Source: Nannobrachium achirus (Eukaryota > Chordata > Actinopteri > Myctophiformes > Myctophidae). Taken from it: 64,000 nt of DNA. Positions 1 through 12,144 of the stretch are shown here, in pieces. A program made the translations under genes and the position numbers. The stretch spans positions 49,309,018 to 49,373,017 of the forward strand of contig OY997651.1 in assembly GCA_963921795.1 (NCBI GenBank). The letters run 5' to 3'. Position 1 is the first letter of the stretch, and each line of letters starts with the position of its first letter. The notes beneath the pieces were generated by a model that made no database searches, was not told the origin of the DNA, and worked only from the letters and a program-made list of their open reading frames with translations.

Positions 1-253
1 GTTCGTGGCTTTACCCCCCCCCGGGGATTAAAAATACGTTGTCGTCTGGACAGGGCCTCAATCTGACCCAATGGGTCCTCGAGGTGGTTTAAAGTTATAC
101 CATGTAACTTTTTTTTTAAAACAAATCTTAAAATGGTCCTAACTGTTAAATCGCTAAAGTTTTAGAAACCCCACTCCGTTATTTTCAGCTTCAAAAGCCT
201 TCTCTTTATATGTTTTCTATGAGCCGTGAGGGGGGGAGAATTTCACGGCAAAA

Positions 254-315
254 TGACGTCATCATACTACCGGCCAATCACAGCGAGGGTTATACACTGC
301 CGGCCAATCACAGCG
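254..315 (+). promoter_or_regulatory. Promoter-like cluster: CRE plus two CCAAT boxes
   Basis: A perfect palindromic cAMP-response element (TGACGTCA) lies at 254-261. Two copies of the 16-mer CCGGCCAATCACAGCG start at 270 and 300, giving CCAAT boxes at 274 and 304. They are exactly 30 bp apart, about three helical turns. This arrangement fits a TATA-less NF-Y/CREB-type promoter reading to the right. The downstream transcript is not identified, and the cluster could belong to a repeat. Confidence 0.35.
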
Positions 316-392
316 CATCTTGGAGTGGGGTCGCTAGGGCGGCCATATTTGTAGTCTCCCGTGTGTCTCTATACTCGGGTGCACGGTGAAGC

Positions 393-554
393 ATGGGTGA
401 AGGAGTCCGTATCTCCGGAATGGCTGAACGCACAGGAACCAGGGACCCCTCCAAAGATAGATCTCGGCGAGGTGGAGGCAGACGCGGGGGTGTGAGAACC
501 GGTCCATGGCGAAAAACGGCCGAAAGACGCGGACGCGACCGAGGTTTGCTATAG
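393..554 (+). CDS. Small Arg/Gly-rich ORF (53 aa), unidentified
   Basis: This ATG sits in a fair Kozak context (A at -3 is replaced by G, G at +4), about 80 bp after the second CCAAT box. It opens a 53-codon frame ending in TAG. The peptide is very basic, with an RGG-like stretch (RRGGGRRGG around residues 24-32) and a second RRGRDRG block near the end. RG-rich segments are common in RNA-binding proteins, but nothing here identifies a family. It could be the first exon of an undetected gene, part of a transposon leader, or chance. The call rests on the upstream promoter-like cluster and the skewed composition. Confidence 0.18.
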   Translation: MGEGVRISGMAERTGTRDPSKDRSRRGGGRRGGVRTGPWRKTAERRGRDRGLL

Positions 555-630
555 AGCTACTGACCACAAGTTGAGCAACTTACACAGTATAGCTATAAGC
601 GGTCCCCCATCTAAAATGTTGATAGTTAGG

Positions 631-733
631 AACCAAATGGAGTCTTACAGGAGGTCTGTCACTCCGAGTGTGTACAAATGGAACCAAATGGACCCCTTAC
701 ACACGCCTGTAACTCTGAGTGTGTACAAATGGA
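631..733 (+). repeat. Two-copy tandem repeat, 51-bp unit
   Basis: Two diverged units begin at 631 and 682, each opening with AACCAAATGG and closing with GAGTGTGTACAAATGG. From 735 to about 1600 I see no gene or clear element. Confidence 0.6.
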
Positions 734-1604
734 ACCGTGTCTGGTTATGGGGGACGGTGGCCTAATGCAAATACTAAGAATTTAGGCATTTAATCTAATC
801 TAGGATCATAAGACCAAGAACCTATCATCTGTCTAAACAGTTTAATATAAAATAAATCTATAATCTGTACACTTTACAAACCAGACAGACAGACATGCAA
901 ACAGCCAGAGGCGAGAAAGGTGACAGCATTGATATTTTGGACCTTTTTTGGGTTGGGTCAGGTGAATTTGCACGATTCTAACTTGGTTAAAAAGTGACTT
1001 ACTCATACATAATACAATACATGCAGCAACATTGGACTTGTTGCCTACCACCGATTGTTCTACTACTGATTGTTCTAGATATAAAGAAGAACATTAAATC
1101 TACAATAAAAATATAATATAGGCTAGATATAGTTATAGGAATATCATAATATTTAGGGACTTCTGTTCCAGGCTGCCATATCCAGCCCAAGAAACCTTAG
1201 AAACCCGGGTAAAACACGGACAAAACTCGATTTATTTTTTTGCATGTGCGCATGAGGACTCCCATCTTTGCCATACCTTAGCTTTTGCTGAGCTGACGCC
1301 ACTGCTTCCCTGTGTTAGCTGATCTGAGTGAGCGGGAGGGGTTGTAGGGTTGGATCAGGCGTTGAAGGTAAGGGTGTACCAATGTGCCATACCTACATAT
1401 GGAGGGCCTTAAGCTCCCCAGGCCGGGCTCACTGACCACTCAGCTATGGCCGTACTCAATATGCAATACATGATTTAAGAACTTTGTTAAAAGAAATAAG
1501 AAAGAAATGTGTAATATGGTAAAACAGAAAACATAAAATAGTATATGATTCAATATACTAAATCTAAATGGATTAGATCATCTTTTCTTTTCTTTAGATT
1601 TCAG

Positions 1605-2000
1605 TGGATGGGAGCATACGTACAAGTGGATAAATATGTATTTTTAGACACAATAAGCTGGAGATGTATAAATTACTATTTACAGTAACACTACTAGCCC
1701 CCATAAGTCACTTCTGCCCATGAAAGACTGCGGTGCATCTTGGGAATGGGCTTTTTGTGTCTAAAGATACATATTTAGCCACTTATACACATGTCCCCAA
1801 ACACTGAAATCAACATCATTAAAATGGCTAAAACAGTACATGAAAACATTTTGACACTCATCTTTTCTCTAATTACAATCTAAAATATTTGTAAAATACA
1901 AAAACAAAGTTGTCCTTGTCAACTGCTCAAGGTTATTTTGTCTACCAGCAAAAATACATATTTAGCCACTTGTACACATGCCCCCATGCGTACGCATGCC
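1605..2000. repeat. Foldback repeat remnant
   Basis: The block ACATATTTAGCCACTT occurs directly at about 1770 and 1950. Its reverse complement, with the neighbouring TGTGTCTAAA, occurs near 1625-1655. This is the layout of a decayed inverted-repeat element. The ends and target duplication are not resolved. Confidence 0.4.
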
Positions 2001-2338
2001 CCACATTTTAGCATGGTAAACGTGATAAAACAATAGAACGAAGCAAATGAAAACATTTTAACATTCACTTTTTCTTTTCTCTAATTACAATCTAAAATAT
2101 GAACCCTTGTTGTAAAAAAACAAAGTTGTCCTTTAAGATTTTTTTACAATTCATCTATAGGTACATTCTCAAACTCACTCAGCAGGTCTAAATACAACCT
2201 CAAACTATCTCAACTGTGGTAAATGTACGTATAAATGTCTAAATAAAAGTTCAAACTATCTTAACTATGGTAAATGTAAGTATAAAGTTCACACAGGTTG
2301 ATCCTCCTGGACGTCCAGAGGACCCTGGTAGTTGGACA

Positions 2339-2374
2339 TCAATCATCAGATGACTCGGAGCTGCTTAACGGAGC
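2339..2374 (-). CDS. Possible terminal exon of zinc-finger gene 1
   Basis: On the minus strand a pyrimidine-rich tract ending TCTCTCACAG precedes 2374. Read in phase 0, which is the phase of the donor at 4174-4175, it gives APLSSSESSDD and a stop. A Ser/Asp tail of this kind is seen at the ends of many fish zinc-finger proteins. The joining intron would be about 1.8 kb and would span a SINE. The exon is very short, so this may be chance. Confidence 0.2.
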   Translation of the reverse strand, partial: APLSSSESSDD

Positions 2375-2783
2375 CTGTGAGAGAGTTGAACACAGAGGCG
2401 TAATTTGACCAATATCTAGGGTGTTGCAAGGAATTTCGGGTTTGATCTGATTTTGGGTGTTTTTTATTTCAGTTTCGGGGGTTTATTCCCCACACAACAG
2501 TCTAACAAGGAGATGCAGATAGCTGTATAGTTACTATTTGGCATGCAGCGAAACACACATACAGTTTTTATTTTTATTTTTTATTATTAGAAACAATACT
2601 CCCATAGGCGTAGTTTGACATTTGCCCTTTCATAATTGGTATCAAAGTTGCAACAAGAAATTTGGTACGAGAAATTTGTTTAAGAAGTGCCAATAAGAAT
2701 AAATAAATAATAATATAATAAATAAAGAAAATAATAATAATAATCTCTGCTATAATTTTTTTTTTTTTTTTCTTAAATTTTTA

Positions 2784-3262
2784 TCCCACGATTTTTGTAA
2801 CCCATTTTTTCACCCGGTGCCAATTGCCTAAGCTGTAATCCTGGGCTCTGCTCTCCCTCTGCCAACCTGGGGAGGGCCCCGAACTGAGCTCATGCTTCCT
2901 TCAGTGCATGAGGAGTGAGCAGGCCGCTTCTTATCACCTGACAGGGGGAGCTTCCCCGGTTGGACGTAGCGCGTGGAAGGAACACGTTATTCCAACCAGT
3001 TCCAGTCCCCTCCATCAGGCGCCCCGGCTGGCCAGGGGGAGGCATTATAGAGACCAGGATTACTGCATGTTTTTGTGAGGGTATCTACCCTAGGAGACAC
3101 GGGGAGAACATGCAAACTCCACACAGAAAGGCCCTTTTGCCAACCCCACCTAGGGTGTGGGCACTGATGACGCGGAGGAGGGAACACGCCCCCAGCACCC
3201 ACAGCGTCCCCCGGCGGGAATCGAACCCAGGACCTTCTAGCTGACTGCGCCACCGTGCCCCC
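2784..3262 (-). repeat. tRNA-headed SINE, copy 1
   Basis: On the minus strand it starts with a tRNA-like head (GCACGGTGGCGCAGTCAGCT) and a B box (GGTTCGATTCCC). It continues through the body segment GGAGTTTGCATGTTCTCCC, common in fish repeats, and ends in an A/T-rich tail near 2784. A second, more diverged copy on the plus strand at 15.88-16.47 kb shares the body over most of its length, including AGGTGGGGTT(T)GGCAAAAG and the tail. Between this SINE and 4117 only short (GA)n and AT-rich unique sequence is visible. Confidence 0.65.
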
Positions 3263-4117
3263 TTTATATAATTTCTATAATTTCTAAATGGCTACAAAAC
3301 ATTTTGTTTGATGCAGGACAATAATTATTTTAATAACAATAAGGGAATATTAGCGAATAATAATACTTATAAAATGATATTTTTACATTTTAATTATTAT
3401 GTTTCTTTTTAATTATAGCTATTTTCTTAACATCATTAATTTTCAAGCCTAATATGTGTAATCTTTGAGTACAGTTCGGATATTGCAGGTATGTTGGCCT
3501 ACAGGTATATTCATAGCCAGACAACCAGAGAGAGAGAGACGAGAGAGAGAGAGAGAGAGCTGATCACTTAACATTCCAATCAATCAACTCAATATTGTCG
3601 CCACCTGGTCTCTGTGTGAAACCTAGACTCCAGTGAGAAGTTGGTTAATTCTTTAAAAAATCATAACTCTTGACAGGAATGGGCTAGAGACTTATTTTCT
3701 TTTTCTAAATGCTCAGAAATGCTAGGGTGTTGCCCAGGGTGGAGGCCCAAATGACACCCCTGGTTGAACACATTGGATGGCAAAGTAAGAGAGGACATGT
3801 TAACATGCATGGAACTGTAATAAGTCAAGTCGAATCAGGCAACGATACAATACTATAAGCCATTTTGCATCATGGGATTTCCTAAGTTCTTAACCAGGAG
3901 AGATGAAAATAATCTATAGGCTATAGTTGATGTGTTTCGTCCCGTCCCTGTGATGCAGAATCATGCATGGCCACATCACGATGAATCTTAGAATTGATTT
4001 TGATTATTTTCCATATCTCTACTCAACCTCCTGTCCAGTTAGCTGGCCAGGTAAGGTTGAAAGAAAAGAAAAACGGAGTCTTGGTTGTTAGAGTTGTGAG
4101 AGTCTATGGTGAAACTA

Positions 4118-5967
4118 TTACATGTAGCAGCTAGGACCTGAGAGAAAGAAAGAAAACGTGAGAATGTAACTTACTGAGGTCCTGGTGGTCTTCATGTTTC
4201 TCCTGTTTAACAGAGATGGTCCTGGATGGGTCACAGCAGTAAGCTCTCCAGTATGGATGCACCGATGAGTTTTTAAGCTTCCATGCTGAATAAAACCCTC
4301 CCCACACGTTGCACAGCTGAATGGCTTCTCACCAGTGTGAGTTCTCTGGTGTACTTTATGACCAGACGCTGTAGTGGTCTTTTTCCCACACTGTTCACAG
4401 CAATAAGGTTTCTCTCCACTGTGAATTCTTTGGTGTTTTTTGAGATCCGCCTTTAGAGCAAAGCTTTTCCCACACTGTTCACAGCTGTGAGGCTTCTGTC
4501 CAGAGTGAATCATCTGGTGTTTTACAAGGCCAGACTTTTGAGCGAACCTTTTCCCACACTGGTCACAGATGTAAGGCTTCTCAACACTGTGCATTCTCTG
4601 GTGTTGTACAAGGCCTGGCTTTTGAGCGAAAGTTTTCCCACACTGCTCACAGCTGAATGACCTCTCTCCAGTATGAGTTATCTTGTGTAATTTTAGGTGA
4701 TACAATCTGCGGAAATGTTTCCCACACTGGTCACAGCAGTAAGATTTCTCTCCGGTGTGAATTCTCTGGTGTTCTTTGAGCGCAGAACTTATAGTGAACC
4801 TCTTTGCACACTGGGTACAACAGTAAGGCTTCTCTCCAGTGTGAATTCTTTGATGTATTTTGAGAACTGGCTTAAGAATAAACCTTTTACCACACTGGTC
4901 ACAGCTGTAAGGTTTCTCTCCAGAGTGAATCATCTGGTGTTTCTTTAGAGAATCCGCTGAACTTAACATTTTGCCACACTGGTCACAGGAGTAAGGCTTC
5001 TCTCCTGTGTGAATCTTCTGGTGAATCTTCTGGTGACGTTTAAGCTGAGACCCTAAAGTGAACTGTGTCCCACACTGGTCACAGCAATAAGGCTTCTCTC
5101 CAGTGTGAAATCTTTGGTGAATTTTAAGCTGAGATCCTAAGGTGTAGCTTTTCCCACACTGGTCACAGGAGTGAGGTTTCTGTCCCGTATGTAATACCTG
5201 GTGTGTTTTGAGATTAGACAATGTCCTGAACATTTTAGAACACGTGTCACAGCTGTAAGGCTTCTCTCCAGTGTGAATTCTCTGGTGTTCTTTGAGACGA
5301 CCCTTGTCGTCAAACCTTTTCCCACATTGGTCACAGCAGTAACGTTTCTCTCCAGTGTGAATTCTCTTGTGTGTCACAAGGTGAGTCCTTTGTCTGAAGC
5401 TTTTCCCACACTGGTCACAGCAGTAAGGCTTCTCCCCAGTGTGCATTCTCTGGTGTGTTTTGAGATTACTGGATTGAGTAAACCTTTCCCCACAATGGTT
5501 ACAGCTGTAAGGTTTCTCTCCAGTGTGAATTCGCTGGTGTGTTTTGAGATGTTCCCGTCTAGTGTAGCGTGTCCCACACTGGTCACAGCAATACGGCTTC
5601 ACTTCAGTGTGACGTTTTTGGTGTGCTTTGAGATAATAGATATCAATGAACCTTTTACTACACTGGTCACAGCAGTAAGGCTTCTCTCCAGTGTGTATTT
5701 TTAGGTGTCTTTTCAGATCCGTCTTTAGAGTGAAACTTTTCCCACACTGGTCACAGCTGTGAGCCCTCTCTCCAGTGTGAATCTTCTTGTGTTGTACGAC
5801 GCTAGATTTTTTTGTGAAGATTTTCCCACATTGTTCACAGCTGTAAGGCTTTTCTCCAGTGTGAATTCGCTTGTGTATTTCAAGATAATAAAGTGAAGTG
5901 AAGCTTTCACCACATTGGTCACAGCACCATTGTCTTGTTTTAACTGAAGACAGGATAGAACGAGTAT
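4118..5967 (-). CDS. Zinc-finger gene 1, main exon: 20 C2H2 fingers
   Basis: The exon starts after the acceptor TTTTCTATCTTAG (phase 1, giving Asp with the previous exon) and runs open to a TAG at 4118. It encodes twenty Krueppel-type fingers of consensus CxxCGKxF-x5-L-x2-HxxxH, joined by TGEKPY linkers. This predicts a sequence-specific DNA-binding nuclear protein. Finger 11 carries a 12-bp internal duplication (HQKIHQKIH), which alters its His spacing. No KRAB, SCAN or BTB domain is seen. After finger 20 a consensus donor (CTCA|GTAAGT, 4175/4174) is kept. The linker homologous to the ISIKQEE tail of gene 3 is read in a shifted frame here (LLNRRNMKTTRTS), so the C-terminus has changed. The exon is either read through to 4118 or spliced in phase 0. 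Confidence 0.85.
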
Positions 5968-6158
5968 CTAAGATAGAAAACACAAGCCAGATTCATGTAT
6001 TCATCAGCATCAAAGTTCATTGACTTTATTACACCAAATACTGCTTTGACAAATGGTTTTCACTTTTTGTCAACATTAATCTCCAGTTGTACTTTAGGAG
6101 TTAAAAATGAGAGACAACAGAATAAAGCAAAGAAACAGAGAGAGAGCATGAAACGTAC

Positions 6159-6260
6159 CGAGGTCTTGGTGGCCTCCATGTTCCTTCTGTTTAATAGAAA
6201 CAGACCCGGCTGTGTCTGGAGAGTTCTTCTTCACCTGCAGTCTGGACCCCATAGACTGAT
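6159..6260 (-). CDS. Zinc-finger gene 1, linker exon with SUMO-type motif
   Basis: The exon lies between the acceptor CCTCCGTTACAG and the donor CTCG|GTACGT on the minus strand. It is 102 nt long and phase 1 at both ends. It encodes DQSMGSRLQVKKNSPDTAGS followed by VSIKQKEHGGHQDL. The end of the peptide resembles the tail of the finger exon in gene 3 (SIKQEETEDHQDL), so the same module occurs before and after the fingers. IKQK/IKQE is close to the psi-K-x-E SUMO-acceptor consensus; that function is inference. Phase and homology to the relic at 59,987 support a real exon. Confidence 0.6.
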
Positions 6261-6668
6261 CTGTAACGGAGGAATTGAAATCCCTTTAGTATTCTTCTAA
6301 CTACAGTGATGTCCTCCTTAGCCTACTTATGTTGCCGGGTCAACTCAGTGCATAGAAACCATACGAAAAAGTGCTCCTTTCATGAATATGTTGTGGTTAC
6401 AAGTATGTGGATTTATATGCCATTTTTTTGTGAGCCAACTACATCAACAGCACATTATAAGCAAAATGTACAGTATGTGGACTAATTCTCCCACATTATT
6501 TTATTTACCTACTGTTGTTCATTGTTGTCATTTTTACCCGTTTTTACATGTCAATTCAAAAGAAAAGGCACACCAGAAATTATTTTTTTTCCACCTGAAA
6601 CTCACTGGCCAGATTCTTCTGTGATCATGTCATGATGTAAATAAAATCAAACCCAAGTTTGAAGTGAC

Positions 6669-6902
<234 letters not shown>

Positions 6903-7287
6903 GAGAACCTACCAGTGGTCACCAGCAGTATTGCCATGCCATGTCACAATCTAACAAAGTCACCCACGGACAAAGTGATGCTATGTGTTCTAGATCTATA
7001 AATTGTTCTAGATCTATAAATTCTGTGTTCTAAATATATAAATTCTATGTGTTCTAGATCTATAACTTCTATGTGTTCTAGTTCTACATTTTTACATTCT
7101 AAGGTTACATTCTAAGTGTTTGAAGTAAATTATTATACATTATTATATGTATGATAATACATTTGTACACAAAATAAAAACAGTCTGTACATGGCCAGGA
7201 CGGACATTCCACTAGGAGTGCAGGGTGAAAGGTCGACATGGGCCTCAATGAGGGAGTCAGGACATCTGGATTTCATCCAGAGTGCGT

Positions 7288-7288
<1 letters not shown>

Positions 7289-7362
<74 letters not shown>
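7289..7362. repeat. (CA)n microsatellite
   Basis: This is an uninterrupted CA run of about 74 bp, also in the intron of zinc-finger gene 1. Confidence 0.95.
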
Positions 7363-7364
<2 letters not shown>

Positions 7365-7484
7365 GCCGTAACCAGACTGTTAAAAATACGGAGGTCATAT
7401 TTCGCATTTTTTTCGAAGAGAATAAACTTGACCTATAAACATTTGGTATAACATACTGGTCTCGCCTTTCAGCGAGCCCACAAC

Positions 7485-7655
7485 TAGAAAGATGCAATTG
7501 GAAATTGCAAGTGTGATTGCCCTATTGAACTCAACTACAATCAGAATCAATGACATCACTTTCCATCAATTTCCAATGGCAGCGGAAAGGTTTGTCCAGA
7601 ATAAAGTTTCCCCAGAACTATAGTGTGTTGCCCTTCGGGCAACCACACTAATAGC
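7485..7655. repeat. Dispersed repeat shared with 62.8-63.2 kb
   Basis: The blocks AATTGGAAATTGCAAGTGT and GCAACCACACTAATA occur here and again near 62,830 and 63,195, at different spacing. This indicates two diverged copies of one dispersed family. No coding content is seen. Confidence 0.4.
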
Positions 7656-7830
7656 CTAAGTAGTTAATGATAAAAGATATGTATTCATCCTTAACTACGT
7701 GTTAGAATACATATTGATGTTACAGCAGCAATTTACTTTGCTATCGGGCATATATAGCCCATGCCAGATGTCAATAGCCTACCGTATGTCATCTTCTTGA
7801 GTAATAAGCCTGCAGTAAAACACTACATAC

Positions 7831-7941
7831 CTATTCTGTGTAACTTGATCACAGGTTTCAACATGGTGGTCTGCATCACGGCTACAACTCTGTTCTTCAC
7901 ACAAACGTTAGGGTTGGTGTCGTTTCTGTTCTTGAACAGCT
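7831..7941 (-). CDS. Zinc-finger gene 1, exon 2 (unidentified domain)
   Basis: On the minus strand an acceptor (long pyrimidine tract, TACTATGCAG) and a donor (AATAG|GTATGT) bound a 111-nt exon, phase 1 at both ends. It encodes LFKNRNDTNPN..., ending VMQTTMLKPVIKLHRI. A homologous 130-nt exon with the same splice sites lies at 55,550-55,679, upstream of gene 3. The conserved block VMQTTMLKPVIKLHR is the clearest shared element outside the fingers. I do not recognise the domain. Its amphipathic, Leu-rich end could be a short protein-interaction helix. Confidence 0.55.
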
Positions 7942-8541
7942 CTGCATAGTAAAAAAAAGAAAAAAGAAAAAAAAAGAAGAGAGAGACAAACAAAAGCTTC
8001 GGTTCCATCAATCTGTCATTACAATCAAGCATTAGGCTACAGCCTCAATGATGTTGATTGAAAACGCAGTAGCTTACAGGGTCCTCTTCCCTCAGAGAGA
8101 AAAATAGAAATGTTCTCCTTCTATCCCCTCATGTGCATGTGTGCGTGCCTGTGGTTTCTCTCGCCTATTATGTTACCAGCCTCAGGGGTGTGGCTATAAA
8201 AAACAGATCATATATTGTTGCATTCTCTTCCTTGTTCATCTGATTGATTTACAATCATGCAGGTTAGTTCACGTTTTACTTTTCTTTCTTTGTTATAAAG
8301 TGTTTCAGTCATTTGCTGTAGGCTAGGCTATTCAATTCTCACATGTTCACACAATTACAACAAACCCAGATTTTTTCATTGTGTTATTTCTTACAGATAT
8401 TCATCATTTAACTGTCATATCAACATGAACTTATGTATACATGACCATGACGTGGCATTAATCATGAAATATAGACCCAAAAGCTAACTGCATTGGCATG
8501 AGCGAACGTTATTATGAAGAGCTGTAAATATTCTTTCTTAC

Positions 8542-8650
8542 TTATGTTGCTGCTCACCCCTGGACATGAACATATTTCCCAGTCAATGAATGCGGACAGG
8601 AACAATAAATCCACGTTTTCTTTAGATGTGTAATCTTTCTTCTTAGACAT
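8542..8650 (-). CDS. Zinc-finger gene 1, probable first coding exon
   Basis: On the minus strand an ATG at 8650 opens MSKKKDYTSKENVDLLFLSA and continues for 36 codons plus one base to a strong donor (ATAA|GTAAGA). The phase-1 end fits exon 2 exactly, so exons 8650-8542, 7941-7831, 6260-6159 and 5967-4118 form one continuous frame. A second donor inside the exon (GGG|GTGAGC) would be out of phase. There is no homologue near gene 3 to confirm it, so start and exon status are predictions. Confidence 0.4.
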
Positions 8651-9333
8651 TGTTAATGATATCCACTGTTAATTAATGTCGCAGCAGAGCATATGGTTTT
8701 GTTTAACTGACAAATCACGTGACGCAGCAAGGCAGTGCTGACCGGAGGAGGGGGGGGGGGGGGGGGGGGTATCATGGTTTTCTAATGGCCAGAGAAAAGG
8801 GAACCGGGGCAGACGGTAACGGCACCGCCCCGCACTGAGGTCACTGCTCATAAATGGACCCGGTACCTAGCTCGGACCGGGTCGGATCCCGGGTAATTTC
8901 GGATCTCGGATCCACCCGAAGATCCCTAGAGGAAGGGCTTGGTTGCGCTGTGCAAATACATCACTAGCGTTAACCAACATTCGTTTGTAGCTTCACCTTA
9001 TTGCAACCATATGGACATTTCATCAAAATGCTGCTAACCCAGCCTGCTGATGAAACCTACTTCTATTACTGTCATCTCAAACCTTATGCAATGAGGACAG
9101 ATAGTATTGCCAACACTACATTTTGAAAATAAAAATCACACCCGTGTGAACAGAGCGGTGGAGGCTGCATGTGACTACGTGTTTCGTTCTGTCTGTGTTT
9201 TTGTGTTTGTTTGTTTTTGTTTTTGTTTGTTATATGTGAAAAAATTGATTTGAATGCAAAAATGTAGTATGCCAAAGCAAATTCCTATGTGTATTACACA
9301 ATGGTTAATAAAGAAATCTGAATCTGAATCTGA

Positions 9334-9381
<48 letters not shown>

Positions 9382-11722
9382 ACACGCATCCGTGCGTGTG
9401 TGTGAGTGTGAGTGTGCCTGGCCTGAACAACAACACCCCTCCCTTAACATGTGTGGTCATTAAAGGTATTGCAGGCTACATACAGACTCAGGCTACATAC
9501 AGACAGACACGCACGCATGCACGCACGCATTCACACACACACACACACACAGCCACGTATTGGAGACGGTGTGACCACCGCTCACAATGCTACAATGGAC
9601 TAGCTTTAGTATGCGTGCAGCCTTCCTACTTTGCCATAAACACCATACTTTTATTTGTTTCAGTTTCCTTTTCTTGATTGAAATAAACTTACTTTGAGTA
9701 AACAAAGATGATCAAAATGAGTCACGACATTAGTCAACTTTGCCTGTGTCTGTCAGATCTGCATGGGTGGTGTTTGGGATTTTTGTACCAAAATATCAAT
9801 ATCAATCAAATCAATATATAATAAAAACCAATGTGTTCATTGATCCTGTGATATGAGAGACCCAAATCAAACAATGTCCAGGCAAAGAGTTACAATCAAA
9901 TCATCCAAATGTTTTTTACCCTATTTGCTAAGTTTACAATTATTTTTTTTAACCTAATCTAATATGAATGAATGCAAGTTTGTGAGGCAATCGCAGGTGT
10001 TGACATGCTTCTCGTGTAGATGTGGAACATTTTAACCACACACTGTGCTCGTACCTCCTTCACACTTCCTGCAAAGACAACATGAGTGCATAGTAGACCA
10101 TAGCCGGTCTGACACCTGTTTTTGAATGATGAACTTTCTGCAAGCGATTGTGGTTTTGCCGTTGCCGTTCGCAACCCGTGTCTGTTTTTTTATGACAGTT
10201 AAGATTAATTACAGTCTTTTCATATTCTTGCATACAATACAATTTCATCAGAATCTTTTTTCTGCTGACATGAACCTTTCGGGTGCATCCCCCCATTCTA
10301 TGGAAGTGCTGCCATTCAGACAATTAGAAATCAATGTCTGAACGGCAGCATGTCGAAATGGAGAGCGGCCCCCAAACTTTTCCACCTAAACATGAGCCAT
10401 TTGCACAACTCACAGGGGTACAATAGAATGTTAACAAAATTAGCTTGAAATAATACTTTTTCTCATCAGTGGAGAGACAGGATATGTGTTCTGTCTGTGG
10501 TTTCCTGTTTTCTACTGCCTTCACAGTTAGTTCCTCTTTCCAGCAACTTCATTGTGGTTATATCCTGACACTGCTCTCTCAGCTGCCCTGAAGTAAACAG
10601 TTTCATACTAAAAAAAAGGTCAAGGTTAGACTTCATCTATGCAATATGGTTTTAACTTGTGAGATCTGTATAAATGCTGATCAAAACAAAACATGACATG
10701 ACATGAATTCAAACAAAATTCTGAATAGTGTAACACTATGCTATATACTGTACAAAGGGCCTGGGGTATGTGCCTTTAAGTATGCCTTTAAGTAGTTGGC
10801 GGGCAGCAGAGGGGTATTATGGGATGTGCTTGGTGCAGTGTTTACTTCTTGTTCAGTTAGAGAAGAGTGTGGCCACGCATGATACAGAGAAGACATACAG
10901 TACTTTTTGTTTACGGATGATACTGAGGATAGAACCCTGGCTGTTCACGTGAATTGTGAATTCCAGACTTTTACTTTTAACAGAGAATTTCTACACTGCA
11001 GTATTAATACTTTTACTCAAGCAAAAAATGTGAATACATTTTCCACCACTGTGCTGAGGAAGAACCTATACAGAGCTGAAATGCATCCATTTCTTTGTAC
11101 TGTGCACTATGTACTATTAAACTGTGACACACTTATTTGCGAGTGCTGACAACCTAATTTGTCATGTTATATGGACCGTCACCAAAACTGGTGTCAAAGT
11201 TAGCAAGGATGACAGTATACCGGATGTGTTAGATTTTAAAACCACATGACAAACATGTTTCTTTCAATGTGACTTTGACTGTTCTGTTTTGGGTCACTGT
11301 TTGATTTTACCAGCAAAATGACACTGCTTTGGGACATTATTCTTTTAAAGTAAGAATTGGACCCCTTTGCTCATCCAAAATGAATGACTGGTCAAATAAA
11401 TGAAAATAACAGAAAGCGAAACAATACACAGCATCATTACATCAAGTGGGAATTATTAACAATTATATCTTATAGCACTGCAAAAAAGAAAAAAAGAAAA
11501 AAAGAAAAGAAAAACAATCTGGATTCAGAAAGTCAGAGATTTTTTTCTTTCTTGAATTAAATGCCTGGATCCCAAGGCTAGATAAATTAAACCAAACACA
11601 AGTATAATGTACAATACTTTATAAGTTTTAATGCCGCAAATGAACAGCCATATCTCTGTACAGGGGAACAACAAGACGGAGGCACATTTCAACAACTTCA
11701 GCTTGAGACGCATCTATTTGTG

Positions 11723-11754
<32 letters not shown>

Positions 11755-11939
11755 GGCACGCACGCACGCACGCACACAAACACAGAGTAGACGCTAAGTT
11801 GCTAAACCACATGCCAGACTGCTCTCTCAGTCACATGCAGGCACGCACGTGCACACACGCGCACGCTCGCCCACACACACACACAGGCTTTTCCTCTTTA
11901 TCACATGATGGCATGGCACAATTTGACTTGCCTCTGGTG

Positions 11940-12017
<78 letters not shown>

Positions 12018-12140
12018 GTGTGTGTGCGCGCGCGCGCGTAGGCCTACAATACATTTTCTCGTGAAGGTCATTTGAATTGATCATCCTGAATGTTTTCAGG
12101 GGAGGACGTGAGGTGTGTTTGTGTGTGTGTGTCATTGTAT
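8651..12140. other. Gene-poor stretch with simple repeats
   Basis: The stretch contains a poly-G run (8749-8769) and a GC-rich dispersed fragment (8850-8930) sharing CCCGGGTAATTTCG with 29,155-29,200. It also has (TG)n at 9337-9380, (CAGA)n at 11,725-11,755 and (TG)n at 11,944-12,038. No splice-supported coding sequence or recognisable protein was found. Confidence 0.5.
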
Positions 12141-12144
12141 ATCT

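Noticed and set aside
5201-5704. Open frames opposite or offset to the finger arrays (also at 60.6-61.1 kb)
   Set aside because: Shadow frames kept open by the 84-bp finger periodicity.
10060-11150. Short ORFs between 10.0 and 11.15 kb
   Set aside because: No splice context, domain or composition that separates them from chance frames.
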